From the NCBI RefSeq assembly GCF_014203095.1, contig NZ_JACHIG010000018.1, positions 1 to 54,548 of the forward strand: 54,548 nt of DNA, given 5' to 3'. Under the pieces are notes generated by a model. That model worked only from the letters and a program-made list of their open reading frames with translations, did no database searches and had not been told where the DNA came from. This document shows positions 36,156 through 44,975 of the stretch, piece by piece. Each line of letters begins with the position of its first letter. Positions within the stretch are counted from its first letter, which is position 1. Made by a program: the position numbers and the translations under genes. The DNA is from Prosthecobacter vanneervenii (GTDB taxonomy: Bacteria; Verrucomicrobiota; Verrucomicrobiia; Verrucomicrobiales; Verrucomicrobiaceae).

Positions 36156-37883
36156 TTACTTCGCAGAAACCACTTCCTGCAGCGCTTTCAGCGAAGGTGC
36201 TGCAGTCAGTCTGGCCAGTTCAGCAGCCACGATCTCCGCACGCTTGGCCTCCTCCATTTTTCCGGCAGCCGCACGTTCACGCGCTTTTTGTGCCACGAGC
36301 TCGATCTGCGCTGCACGCATTTTCCGTGCAGCCTCGGTCGCAGTCGCCTGCATCGTTTCAAGCTGCGTATCATAGGCCTTGCGCAGGGTCTTGAGCACGG
36401 GCGGCCACGTCTCCTGCGGCACGTCCAGCGTTTCGCGATTGGCCACGTGAGATATCTCGCTCAGCAGATAATCACGCTGCTCTGGCTTGAGCCCTGTTAG
36501 GTTGCGCTGCAGCGCGGGAATGTACTTGGCCGCCAGATCACGCAGCTTCGGCTGGATGTCGATGTCCTCGTTCGCCCCCCATTCACTCGCAAATCCGGCC
36601 AGCATCTGCACCAATTCGGGGTCACTCTCACTCAGCTTCCGGATCATCTCCTCCGGTTTTTCCACGACTGGCTCTCCTTTCATCTCGGGCACGGGCGCAG
36701 CCTTCATTTCAGGCACGGGCGCAGTCGGCTCCAGCTTAGGCTCAGGCGCCGGCATCACCGCCACCATCTTCTTGGCCTCCGGTTCGGGTTCCTTGGGCTT
36801 CACCTCAGGCTTGGAATCCTCAGATTTAACCGCCTCCCTGACTGTCTGCTCAGCCTTCAGCTTCTCCGGCTGGGGCTTCGGTTTCGCTGGCTCGCTTTGG
36901 GTGTTCGCTGTTTCTTTTTCAGCAGGCACATCCGTCTTGTTCGTCCGTAGCGCAAAAAATCCGCCCACGACCACCACCGCCACTCCGATCAGTGCCAGAT
37001 GCAGCGGCTGCAGAGGCATCGCTGGCTTGGGCTTCTCATCCACCGCCACCACGCTCACCGCCTGCGCTTGGTTGATCAGCAGGGCGATGTTTGCCCTCAG
37101 TTCGTTTGCGTCCTGAAACCGCAGGCTCTGGTCTGCATGCGTCGCTTTGTCGATCAGTTCATCCCACCGCTTCGACAGCGGCGCATACTCCTGCACAGAC
37201 CTCCTCGGCTGCTGTGGCACACGCCCCGTCAGCATCTCATACAACACAATGCCCGCCGCAAAGATGTCCGCCCGCTGGTCCACCGATCCCTTGTTCAGAA
37301 TTTCAGGCGCGGCGTAGTCCGGAGTGCCATACGGGTTTTCCTCCGCCTCTCCAGTGATCGGCCGCGCCAGCCCAAAGTCCGCCACCTTCACCTGCCCCTC
37401 CTCGTTCACCATGATGTTCCCAGGCTTGATGTCCCGGTGCAAAATTTTATGGTTGTGCGCATACGCCAGCGCCTCGCACAGCTGCATCGCCAGGCTCGCA
37501 GCCGTGCGCACCGGCACGCTGCCCTTGTGGATCATCGTGTGCAGCGTCGGTCCCTCCACCCACTCCATCACCAGGTAGAGGTGCCCCGCACGTGTGATCC
37601 CAAAGTCATACACCGCCACGATGTGCGTGTGGTTCAGTTTCGCCATCGCCCGCGCCTCAGCCTTGAACCTCTCCGCAAAGTCCTCCTGCATGCCAAACTC
37701 AGGCGGCAGGATCTTGATTGCCACCGGTCTTTCCAGGCTCACCTGCCTGGCTCGATACACCGCTCCCATCCCGCCAAACGCAGCCAGCTTTTCAAACTCA
37801 TACTGCGGCAGCAGTGCGCCCATCTCTTCCACAGAGGGGACTTCAAACGGGGGCTGATGATGTGCGTGGCTCTCTTCGGACAT
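36156..37883 (-). CDS. Membrane Ser/Thr protein kinase (Hanks type), second of a tandem pair
   Basis: 575 aa. The leader FEVPSVEEMGALLPQYEFEKL precedes the kinase domain (about 27-270), with K57 in VAIKIL, D151 and K153 in HRDIKPGNI, and D169 in DFG; the loop reads AAFGGMGAVY, again with Ala for the first Gly. A membrane helix lies at about 294-312. Beyond it is a Pro/Glu/Lys-rich linker with repeated PVPEMK units (about 375-410), then a helical region ending in RAEIVAAELARLTAAPSLKALQEVV. That last segment matches the partner kinase at 34679. The extracytoplasmic tail would sense a periplasmic signal. It diverges from the double-HTH regulator across 323 bp. Confidence 0.94.
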   Translation of the reverse strand: MSEESHAHHQPPFEVPSVEEMGALLPQYEFEKLAAFGGMGAVYRARQVSLERPVAIKILPPEFGMQEDFAERFKAEARAMAKLNHTHIVAVYDFGITRAGHLYLVMEWVEGPTLHTMIHKGSVPVRTAASLAMQLCEALAYAHNHKILHRDIKPGNIMVNEEGQVKVADFGLARPITGEAEENPYGTPDYAAPEILNKGSVDQRADIFAAGIVLYEMLTGRVPQQPRRSVQEYAPLSKRWDELIDKATHADQSLRFQDANELRANIALLINQAQAVSVVAVDEKPKPAMPLQPLHLALIGVAVVVVGGFFALRTNKTDVPAEKETANTQSEPAKPKPQPEKLKAEQTVREAVKSEDSKPEVKPKEPEPEAKKMVAVMPAPEPKLEPTAPVPEMKAAPVPEMKGEPVVEKPEEMIRKLSESDPELVQMLAGFASEWGANEDIDIQPKLRDLAAKYIPALQRNLTGLKPEQRDYLLSEISHVANRETLDVPQETWPPVLKTLRKAYDTQLETMQATATEAARKMRAAQIELVAQKARERAAAGKMEEAKRAEIVAAELARLTAAPSLKALQEVVSAK

Positions 37884-37982
37884 GAACTAAAACGGCGAAT
37901 TTTCGATCCAGCGGCTCACGCTTTCAGTAGCGTGCTCCGTGCCGGAACTTCAGCGAGTTTACGCCCTGACTTATTCAGTTCC

Positions 37983-37999
37983 TGCAATGTACCATTGCA
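37983..37999. promoter_or_regulatory. Perfect inverted repeat, candidate operator
   Basis: TGCAATG (37983-37989), TAC, CATTGCA (37993-37999): 7-bp arms around three bases. It lies in the divergent region between the kinase pair and the double-HTH regulator, about 100 bp upstream of the kinase start, and is a natural candidate for the regulator's own operator. Confidence 0.45.
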
Positions 38000-38090
38000 C
38001 ATCATCCTCCCAATGGGCAGCACAAAAAGAGACTTCGCATGAAAAGCGACGGCTCATTATGCCCCTGTGTGGTACTTTTGTTCCCCCCCA

Positions 38091-38115
38091 TGCGCCAGCC
38101 CGTGTTCTTGGCGCA
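38091..38115. promoter_or_regulatory. Second inverted repeat upstream of the regulator
   Basis: TGCGCCA (38091-38097) and TGGCGCA (38109-38115) are perfect 7-bp arms with an 11-bp spacer, about 90 bp before the regulator start. The arrangement fits a site read by a protein with two spaced DNA-binding domains. Confidence 0.4.
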
Positions 38116-38206
38116 GATTATGCATAGGAAGAGTGTCAGCGCCAAATCCCCCGGTGCATGCCAGTCGAATGCGACGTCACCCCTTGAAACTTCACCTTCT
38201 TCTTTT

Positions 38207-39343
38207 ATGCCACACTCACCTGTCTCCGAAGAAAAACTCGTCGGCTTCCCTGCTCGCTGCCAGTCCCTTCGTCAAAAGCTCCGTGTCTCCAGGCCCGAGC
38301 TCGCCAGCTGGCTCGGTGTCGGCCGCAGCTATGTCAGTGTCATGGAAAAAGGCCGCCTTGCCCCATCCCGCCCCGTATTTCAGTTGATCGAAAAACTTGA
38401 GGCTGCCGCCAACTTGAAACAGCTCGCCATGCACATGCCCCAGCCTGACACCACAGCCACCCCTTCCCCGGTCATGTCAGGCCTCCCACCGGAAGCCATT
38501 GCGGCTCTGGACCGCCTGGTGCAGTCCGAAGAAGAAGCCCCCTCAGCCCTCGCTCCTGTCACAGCCCCTGCCATGCCCGAAGAAATGCCCGTCACTCGCG
38601 AGAAAAACGCCTTCGCTCTCCGCGTCGCCGCCCTCCGTGCCAAAATGGGCGTCACCCGTCCAAAGCTAGCCCAGCGCCTCGGTGTCTCCCGCCAGTACGT
38701 CACCAAGATCGAAAACGGCGCGCACGCTTCCCTGCCTGTCATCAAGCTCATCGAAAAACTTGAGGCCGAGATCCTCAATGGCACTACATCCAGCTCGGAG
38801 CCCACTGTTCACGACACCCCCTCCGCAGCCCTCTCAGCGGCACCTGCCATTCAGCCTGCCGCTGTCATTGAAGCCCCCGCAGGAGCACCATCTCCGCCGC
38901 TTCCTCCCTCCATCCCCGCAGCCCCGGTCTCCGGCATGCCCCGCATCAGCGCGCTTCCGGTCCTCACCATTCCCGCCGCACGCGATCTCACCGCCCCCAG
39001 CCTCGCCGCCTTTGCCGCCACCGAGCACTTCGCCTTCAGCGTCACAGATCCGGATGCCTTCGCCATGCGCCTCGCTGGAGACGCCATGCTCCCTCAGCAT
39101 CACGATGGCGAGCTCGCCATCCTCTATCCCAACACCGCCCCCCATACCGGCAACCGCGTCATCGCCCGTCTCAGCGACAGCCTCGGCGGCGACATCCTCT
39201 TCCGCATTTACAGCACCGCCGACCACGGCCACTCCATCGTCCTCTCCAGTCTCAATCCCCTCTACCCTCCCGTCACCCTCACCCCTGACGAGATCGCCTG
39301 GATCTACCCCGTCGCCACCACCGTCCGCCAGATGCTCCTATGA
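38207..39343 (+). CDS. Double-XRE regulator with degenerate S24 (LexA/CI-like) domain
   Basis: 378 aa from ATG 38207 (MPHSPVSEEK); a longer frame from 38039 crosses the inverted repeats and is not used. Two XRE helix-turn-helix domains occur in one chain: residues about 17-66 (LRVSRPELASWLGVGRSYVSVMEKG) and about 135-190 (MGVTRPKLAQRLGVSRQYVTKIENG). A Pro/Ala-rich linker (about 195-260) leads to an S24-like domain (275-376). That domain carries the dimerisation beta fold, with AMRLAGDAMLP, DGELAIL and GNRVIARL. In CI, LexA and UmuD the motif is GDSM with the nucleophilic Ser; here it is Ala293, so self-cleavage is not expected. The protein is probably a repressor controlled by something other than self-cleavage. 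Confidence 0.85.
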   Translation: MPHSPVSEEKLVGFPARCQSLRQKLRVSRPELASWLGVGRSYVSVMEKGRLAPSRPVFQLIEKLEAAANLKQLAMHMPQPDTTATPSPVMSGLPPEAIAALDRLVQSEEEAPSALAPVTAPAMPEEMPVTREKNAFALRVAALRAKMGVTRPKLAQRLGVSRQYVTKIENGAHASLPVIKLIEKLEAEILNGTTSSSEPTVHDTPSAALSAAPAIQPAAVIEAPAGAPSPPLPPSIPAAPVSGMPRISALPVLTIPAARDLTAPSLAAFAATEHFAFSVTDPDAFAMRLAGDAMLPQHHDGELAILYPNTAPHTGNRVIARLSDSLGGDILFRIYSTADHGHSIVLSSLNPLYPPVTLTPDEIAWIYPVATTVRQMLL

Positions 39344-39440
39344 TTGCCTCCGGCCAGTCAGCAATTTTCAGCTCTCACTTCCCCGTTTAGAACCACACCG
39401 TCCCCTTGCCCTTCTCCGCCCTTGGCGCGAATAAGAGCCC

Positions 39441-42080
39441 ATGCTCTTCCGCATCCTCGCCCTCATCCTTTCTGCCGCATCCCTCTCCCTCGCCGCAGAC
39501 ATCCACCTCTCCCCTGCGGGCTCTATTTCCACCCCGCAGGCAGCTCGCGATGCCGCGCGTGCTGCCACCAAGCCCGTACGCATTCTCGTAGCACCTGGCA
39601 CCTACCCTCTCACCGAGCACCTCACCCTCAGCGCTGAAGACTCCCAGGTCACCTGGTCCGGCAACGACGCCACCTTCACCGCAGGCAAGCCCATCACCGG
39701 TTGGCAAAAAGCAGACGGCGGCCTCTGGAAAGCCACGCTTCCCGACAAAGCCTGGACCTTCGAGCAGCTCTGGATCAATGGCCGCCGCGCCACCCTCGCC
39801 CGCTCGCCCAACAAAGGCTACTACCACATCACCGAAGCCGTCGGCGCAGGCGTGTTCCCTGACCTCAAGGAGAACATGAACTTCCACGCCTTCTCCGTGG
39901 CGCAGGAGCAGTACGAAGTCCTCAAATCCATTCCGCCTGCAGAACGCGATCACGTCCTCCTCACCGTCACCCACGCCTGGGCCGTCGGCCAGTGCCGCAT
40001 CAAAGACCTCAACGACGAAACCCTCGCCGTCCGGATCAAAGGCTGCTCCCGCTACCCCTTTGTCGAGTTCGAGCCCGATCAGCGCTGGTGGGTTGAAAAC
40101 TTCCGCGCCGCCCTTGATGCCCCCGGCGAGTGGTTCCTCGACCGCGCCAAAGGCGAAGTCCTCTACCTCCCACTCCCCGGCGAAGACATGACCAAGGCTG
40201 AAGTCATCGCCCCCGTTACCGACAAATTCCTCTCCATTAAAGGCGCGCACGACGTTAGCTTCGAAGGCATCTCCTTCCAATACAGCAATCATCTCTACCC
40301 CGCCGAAGGCCTGCACGACACCCAGGCCGCCACCACCACCCAGGGCAGCATCGAGATCGAAGACAGCGCCCGCCTTCACTTCACCCATTGCGACATCGCC
40401 CACACCGGCCTCCACGCCATCTGGTTTAAAAACGGCTGCTCTGATTCCACCGTCAACCACTGCCACCTGCACGACCTCGGCGGCGGTGGCGTTTACGTCG
40501 GCGAAATCGCACGCCCCGCCGACGAGCGAGTGAATCACCACATCACCATCTCAGACTCCATCATTCAGCACGGCGGCCGCCTCCACCCCAGCGCCTGCGG
40601 CGTCGTCTTCACTCACACCCAGCACTGCACCGTCAGCCACTGCGACATCGCAGACTTCTACTACACCGGCGTCAGCGCTGGGTGGAACTGGGGCTACGGC
40701 GACACCGCCTCCCGCGAGACCACCGTCGAAAACAACCACATCCACCACCTCGGCTGGGCCTACCTCAGCGACATGGGCGGCTACTACGGCCTCGGCACGT
40801 CTCCCGGCACTATCATTCGTGGCAATCACGTCCACCACGTCGCCAGCCATCGCTACGGCGGCTGGGGCCTCTACAATGACGAAGGCAGCGCCGACACCCT
40901 CATGGAAAACAACCTCGTGCACGACACCTGGAACGCAGGCTTCCATCAGCACTACGGCTACTTCAACACCGTCCGAAACAACATCTTCGCCTTCGGCCAC
41001 ACCGCGCAGATCCAGGCCTCCCGCAATGAGGCCCGCCTCCGCTTCCGCTACATGAACAACATCGTCGTCTGGGACCCCGCGTCCCCCCTCCTCGACGGTG
41101 GCGAATGGAACTGGAAATTCTTCGACAAAACCGAGCGCGGCGATCCCAAAGACAGCCTCGTCTTCCGCAAAAACCTCTACTGGCCCACCGATGGAAAAAT
41201 CCCCGCCACGCTCACCAAAACCCACTTCACCTGGGACGAGTGGCGCAAGATGGGCCGCGACAAGGAAAGCCTCTTTGCCGATCCCCTTTTCGAAGACCTC
41301 GCCGCACGCGACTTCCGGCTCAAGCCCAACTCCCCCGCCGAAAAGATCGGCTTCAAACCCTGGGACCTCACCCTAGCTGGCGTCCGCAAAACCGACCCCG
41401 CATGGCGCGACCTCGCTGCCAAGGGCCACACCTACCCCACCTGGGACACCGACGCCAAACCCTGGCCCGCCCCACCCTACAAGGTCGATCAAAACTTCGA
41501 GCACGCCGGCCTCGGCACCCTCGGAATCCGCGGTGCCAAATACACCCACGAAAACAAAGGCGAATCCATCGGCGTCACCGACGAAACCTCCTCCCCCATC
41601 ACTCCAGGCTCCAAGCGCAGCCTGAAAGTGCAAGACGCCCCCGGCCTCAGTAAAAGCTACAACCCCGTCCTCGACATCTACCCCACCACCTGGGACACCC
41701 CCGGCACCTTCCATGCCGAGTTCGACGTCATGGCCCAGCCCGGTGCCGACTGGTTCTTCGAAATGCGTGGCAAAAACCTCGACTTCGGCAACGGCCCCTA
41801 CCTCCGCTGGCAGAAAGACCAGCTCGCCGCCAGCACCGATGGCAAAGTCCAGCTCATCAAAATCCCTGCTGGTGAATGGTTCCGCGTCTCCATCACCGCC
41901 TCCACCGGCGCTGGCAAATGGTCCCTAGAAATCACCCGCCAGGACGGCACCAAACACGCCTACCCCGACCTCGCCTGCAAGCCCGCTTGGTCAAACGCTG
42001 GCTACCTCCTCTTCAGCGCCCTCGGCACCACCCAGACCGCCTTCTTCATCGACAACCTCAAGCTCGAGCAGCTCAAGTAA
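39441..42080 (+). CDS. Secreted right-handed beta-helix protein with C-terminal sandwich domain
   Basis: 879 aa with a signal peptide (MLFRILALILSAASLSLAA). Residues about 25-200 resemble the first strands of a pectate-lyase-like helix (PQAARDAARAATKPVRILVAPGTYPL). Residues 250-600 are dense in parallel beta-helix coils with Asn, His and Asp ladder positions (GGGGVYVGEI, NHHITISDSII, TTVENNHIHHLG, TIIRGNHVHHVA). From about 690, a beta-sandwich of LamG or carbohydrate-binding type ends in AFFIDNLKLEQLK. It is an exported polysaccharide-active protein, lyase or hydrolase; I cannot place the family with confidence, though GH141-like proteins are one option. Confidence 0.75.
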   Translation: MLFRILALILSAASLSLAADIHLSPAGSISTPQAARDAARAATKPVRILVAPGTYPLTEHLTLSAEDSQVTWSGNDATFTAGKPITGWQKADGGLWKATLPDKAWTFEQLWINGRRATLARSPNKGYYHITEAVGAGVFPDLKENMNFHAFSVAQEQYEVLKSIPPAERDHVLLTVTHAWAVGQCRIKDLNDETLAVRIKGCSRYPFVEFEPDQRWWVENFRAALDAPGEWFLDRAKGEVLYLPLPGEDMTKAEVIAPVTDKFLSIKGAHDVSFEGISFQYSNHLYPAEGLHDTQAATTTQGSIEIEDSARLHFTHCDIAHTGLHAIWFKNGCSDSTVNHCHLHDLGGGGVYVGEIARPADERVNHHITISDSIIQHGGRLHPSACGVVFTHTQHCTVSHCDIADFYYTGVSAGWNWGYGDTASRETTVENNHIHHLGWAYLSDMGGYYGLGTSPGTIIRGNHVHHVASHRYGGWGLYNDEGSADTLMENNLVHDTWNAGFHQHYGYFNTVRNNIFAFGHTAQIQASRNEARLRFRYMNNIVVWDPASPLLDGGEWNWKFFDKTERGDPKDSLVFRKNLYWPTDGKIPATLTKTHFTWDEWRKMGRDKESLFADPLFEDLAARDFRLKPNSPAEKIGFKPWDLTLAGVRKTDPAWRDLAAKGHTYPTWDTDAKPWPAPPYKVDQNFEHAGLGTLGIRGAKYTHENKGESIGVTDETSSPITPGSKRSLKVQDAPGLSKSYNPVLDIYPTTWDTPGTFHAEFDVMAQPGADWFFEMRGKNLDFGNGPYLRWQKDQLAASTDGKVQLIKIPAGEWFRVSITASTGAGKWSLEITRQDGTKHAYPDLACKPAWSNAGYLLFSALGTTQTAFFIDNLKLEQLK

Positions 42081-42154
42081 TCACTCGGCACCACACCTGC
42101 ATTGCTGTCTGCATTTGCACCCAAGATTCCACTGCACGCTGACGCGTTGGTTGA

Positions 42155-42898
42155 TCACTCTGGATGCAGGCCAAACATCTGCAGCACCACGCGCAGCATG
42201 TCCCCCGCCTTGGTACGATAGGGGCGCTCAGGGCGCAGGATAGCCCAGTCACGCTGACGCCCGATGGCGGCCAGGCTGCCTGAAGGATGAATGAGCACAC
42301 CATAGCCCGCGTATTCCAGCAGCGGCAGATCCGCCGCGCTGTCTGAATAGCTCCAGCAGTTGGCGCGCTCCTTCTCCGTCAGCTCGGTCAACCCTGGCAC
42401 GGCCTCCTCCATCGCCACGATCTTGGCCTCATGCTTGTTGTTACCCGTTACCAGCCTCGGCATACCAGGAAATTTTCGACCGATCTCAAAACGAGTGGCA
42501 ATGCAGTAGTCAAACCCCAGCACATGCGCGATCTCGCGCGCATAAAAATCCGGGCTCGCCGTATTCAGCACCAGAATGCGGTTTTGATGCTTGTGTCGCA
42601 GGATCTCCGCGCGCAGGTCCGGATAGGCCCAGCGCGGCACGCACACGCTGGCAAACTCATGCGCATACTCCGCCAGGCGCTCGCGCGACATCCCGCGCAG
42701 GTAGCTCAAAAAGGCGCGCTTGGCGGTGGCCGTGCTCACCAGCCCGCAGGCACGCCCCAGCGCCACTGGCACAAAGAGCGCATGCAGCAGCACCCGCCAC
42801 GGCTCACGATGCAGCACAAAATTGCAGAACAGCGCCTGCGTGTCGAACGGCAGCAGCGTGTGATCGAGATCAAAAAAGGCGTAAGAGCGTGCGGGCAT
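42155..42898 (-). CDS. HAD-IB family phosphatase
   Basis: 247 aa from ATG 42898 (MPARSYAFFDLD); the frame extended to 43156 would overlap ndk and is wrong. HAD motif I is FFDLDHTLLPFDT, with nucleophile Asp and acid Asp two residues on. Motif II is VLNTASPDF. The HAD-IB cap is the helical insertion at about 30-100. Motif III Lys is in NNKHEAKI and motif IV in YSDSAADLPLL. The HAD-IB group contains phosphoserine phosphatases and related acyl-phosphate or phospholipid phosphatases; the substrate is not decided. It diverges from ndk with 108 bp between the starts. Confidence 0.87.
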   Translation of the reverse strand: MPARSYAFFDLDHTLLPFDTQALFCNFVLHREPWRVLLHALFVPVALGRACGLVSTATAKRAFLSYLRGMSRERLAEYAHEFASVCVPRWAYPDLRAEILRHKHQNRILVLNTASPDFYAREIAHVLGFDYCIATRFEIGRKFPGMPRLVTGNNKHEAKIVAMEEAVPGLTELTEKERANCWSYSDSAADLPLLEYAGYGVLIHPSGSLAAIGRQRDWAILRPERPYRTKAGDMLRVVLQMFGLHPE

Positions 42899-43006
42899 CA
42901 CGCCCGAGCCTAGCCTCAGGTTTCCATCTGGCAAAACATTCCCAGCCTTGACGGATGCCTGCACGGACGGCACATTGCACGCCCCTTCCCCCCAAAACCT
43001 GATCTC

Positions 43007-43432
43007 ATGGCCCAAGAAACCACTCTCATCCTGCTGAAACCCGACTGCGTGGCACGCGGCATCAATGGCGAAGTCCTCAAGCGCCTGGAAGACGAAGGGT
43101 TCCGCATCCGTGGCTGCAAAATGATCCAGCTGACCGATGAGCTGCTCAAGGAGCACTACTCACACATCGCCGACAAGCCTTTCTTCCCCGACGTGGCCAG
43201 CTTCATGAAGAGCAAGCCCGTCATCGCCGTGGCCATTGCTGGAGAAAACATCATCTCCCACGTTCGCGACCTCCTCGGCCCTACGGACTCCAAGGCCGCC
43301 CCCAAGGGCACCATCCGCGGCGACTTCGGCACCGACAAGATGACCAATGTTGTCCATGCCTCCGACTCCCCCGAGGCCGCTGCCGTGGAGCTGAAGCGCT
43401 TTTTCAAAGAAGGCGAGATTTTCAGCTATTGA
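43007..43432 (+). CDS. ndk: Nucleoside diphosphate kinase
   Basis: 141 aa, the family length. Phosphate-binding K11 lies in LLKPD, R104 in GTIRGDFG, and the catalytic H117 in NVVHASDSP accepts phosphate from ATP. It keeps NDP and NTP pools level in the cytosol. An ATG start at 43007 gives MAQETTLILLKPD, the standard N terminus. It is followed 51 bp later by tRNA-Leu. Confidence 0.97.
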   Translation: MAQETTLILLKPDCVARGINGEVLKRLEDEGFRIRGCKMIQLTDELLKEHYSHIADKPFFPDVASFMKSKPVIAVAIAGENIISHVRDLLGPTDSKAAPKGTIRGDFGTDKMTNVVHASDSPEAAAVELKRFFKEGEIFSY

Positions 43433-43483
43433 GCCGCGCGTAATGCAGCCTACACTCCGCCCGGCTCAGGCACACTGCCCGAA

Positions 43484-43568
43484 GCCGATGTGGTGAAATG
43501 GTAAACACAGCGGACTTAAAATCCGCTGGGAGGCAACTCCCTTGCCGGTTCGAGTCCGGCCATCGGCA
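43484..43568 (+). tRNA. tRNA-Leu (anticodon TAA)
   Basis: Acceptor arms GCCGATG and CATCGGC, discriminator A43568, no encoded CCA. The anticodon arm GCGGA-CTTAAAA-TCCGC gives anticodon TAA (leucine UUA). A long variable arm (GGGAGGCAACTCCC), typical of leucine tRNAs, and a T arm with GGTTCGAGTCC complete the 85-nt gene. Confidence 0.96.
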
Positions 43569-43888
43569 CGGGTGTGGCGCACACGCAAAGCATGTGCCAT
43601 CACCATCCCTGTGCCCGCTGCATGCTCTGGCGTGCGCAAAATCCGAGTGGGCAAAACCGCCCGCCCAGGTGTGCACGGAGCACGCCCACCCTTTCTTCCG
43701 CTACTGAGCAGGAGAGCTTGCATGGGGTGCTTCATGCTCCCCCACAGAGGGAAGCATGCCCGGTCTAGTGGAAACCATTATTCCAAAATTGCGGCCCACC
43801 ACGAGGCACCGGCTGCGGACGTTCACGAGCTCACGTACCGTAGCTGACGACAATATCGGATTCCTTTTGGCATGGCAGGATAGGCCCC
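43569..43888. other. 320-bp intergenic stretch after tRNA-Leu
   Basis: No gene is supported on either strand. A loose hairpin can form between TGCTTC (43728-43733) and GAAGCA (43751-43756). The last 100 bases should hold the AraC-type gene's promoter. Confidence 0.4.
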
Positions 43889-44764
43889 GTGAACACGAAC
43901 CTCAAACGCGCCACTGACATCATGAGCACGACCACTTCCTTCTCTGTTGCAACCTCCCCTTCTCACACCAGCCCCCGCCAGCGCTTCATCCAGAACCTGG
44001 CCGAGAGCGAGCTCTTCCAGCACTACCAGAAAGCCTTTCACACGCTTACCAGCCTGCCACTGAGCCTGGAAGCCGTCCGCGAAGAAAGCCCCGTCGAAAA
44101 GATCGTCACCCGCCAGGGAGTGGCCGGAGTGGTGGAAACCCAGGTGCCCGTCCGTGTGGGTAAAAACACCATCGCTGTCATGCTCACCGGCGGTGTTCGC
44201 CTCCAGCCCGCCAATGCAGACACCTTCGCCCCGGTCGCCAAGGCTCTTCTGGACGACGGTCGCTCCGCCACGGAAATCCGCAGCGCACAGGTCCACTTTG
44301 AACATGTGCCCGTGATGGAACCCTCCCGCTACGAGGCAGCCGTGGCCATCCTTCAGTCCTTCGCTCTTCAGCTTGGCGACAGCGCCCACCGCATGCTCTT
44401 CGCCACCGCCACCCATGAGCCTGAGGCCGTGCGCAATGCCAAGTCCTTCATTCACAATCACCTTGCCGAGCCCATGTCTCTCGAAGCCGTGGCCAGCGCC
44501 GTGAACGTCAGCCCCTTCCACTTCTGCAAGCTCTTCAAGCGCGCCACCGGCCTGACCTTCACCGACTTCGTGAACCGCGCCCGCGTGGAAAAAGCCAAGC
44601 GCATGCTCATGAAGCCCGCCGCCCGCATCACCGAAGTGGCCTACGATGTCGGCTTCCAGAGCCTGTCCCACTTCAACCGCAGCTTCCGCCGCATCGCGGA
44701 TGAATCCCCCACAGAATTCCGCAGCCGCATGAAGCACGGCAGCCCGGCCCTGATGGCCGCCTAA
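43889..44764 (+). CDS. AraC-family transcriptional regulator with PocR-like sensor
   Basis: 291 aa from GTG 43889, preceded by AGGA about 10 bases upstream; ATG 43922 would remove 11 residues. The N-terminal half resembles the PocR-type sensor found in PVC AraC regulators: LFQHYQKAFHTLTSLPLSLEAV, then VVETQVPVRVGKNTIAVMLTGGVRL. The cysteine-rich segment that normally sits between these parts is missing here. The C-terminal 100 residues are two AraC helix-turn-helix motifs (MSLEAVASAVNVSPFHFCKLFKRATG and ITEVAYDVGFQSLSHFNRSFRRI). It probably controls sugar-use genes such as the adjacent Gfo/Idh/MocA gene. A strong terminator separates the two. Confidence 0.9.
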   Translation: MNTNLKRATDIMSTTTSFSVATSPSHTSPRQRFIQNLAESELFQHYQKAFHTLTSLPLSLEAVREESPVEKIVTRQGVAGVVETQVPVRVGKNTIAVMLTGGVRLQPANADTFAPVAKALLDDGRSATEIRSAQVHFEHVPVMEPSRYEAAVAILQSFALQLGDSAHRMLFATATHEPEAVRNAKSFIHNHLAEPMSLEAVASAVNVSPFHFCKLFKRATGLTFTDFVNRARVEKAKRMLMKPAARITEVAYDVGFQSLSHFNRSFRRIADESPTEFRSRMKHGSPALMAA

Positions 44765-44810
44765 AATTTGTCGCCATGCGCACCGCACTGCGGTGTTTCG
44801 ACGACAACAG

Positions 44811-44861
44811 CCCCGGAGAGGACGCCTGAGCGCGTTGGGCCCATCCTTTCCGGGGTTTTTT
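44811..44861 (+). terminator. Rho-independent terminator after the AraC gene
   Basis: CCCCGGAGAGGA (44811-44822) pairs with TCCTTTCCGGGG (44844-44855), one G-T wobble, followed by six T. A second perfect hairpin, CACCGCA-C-TGCGGTG, precedes it at 44781-44795. Confidence 0.85.
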
Positions 44862-44975
44862 GTGCCCGCGCACCGCGCCTGCGCCGATGCGGATGCACTT
44901 GACCCACCCCCGCCCCCTGCGCACACTCGCCCCTCACTCTCACTCCAGACACCCAACCCTCTTTTTAGTTGTCCC

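Noticed and set aside
43722..43762. Hairpin after tRNA-Leu as a possible small RNA
   Set aside because: Pairing is short and imperfect and there is no T tract or promoter evidence.
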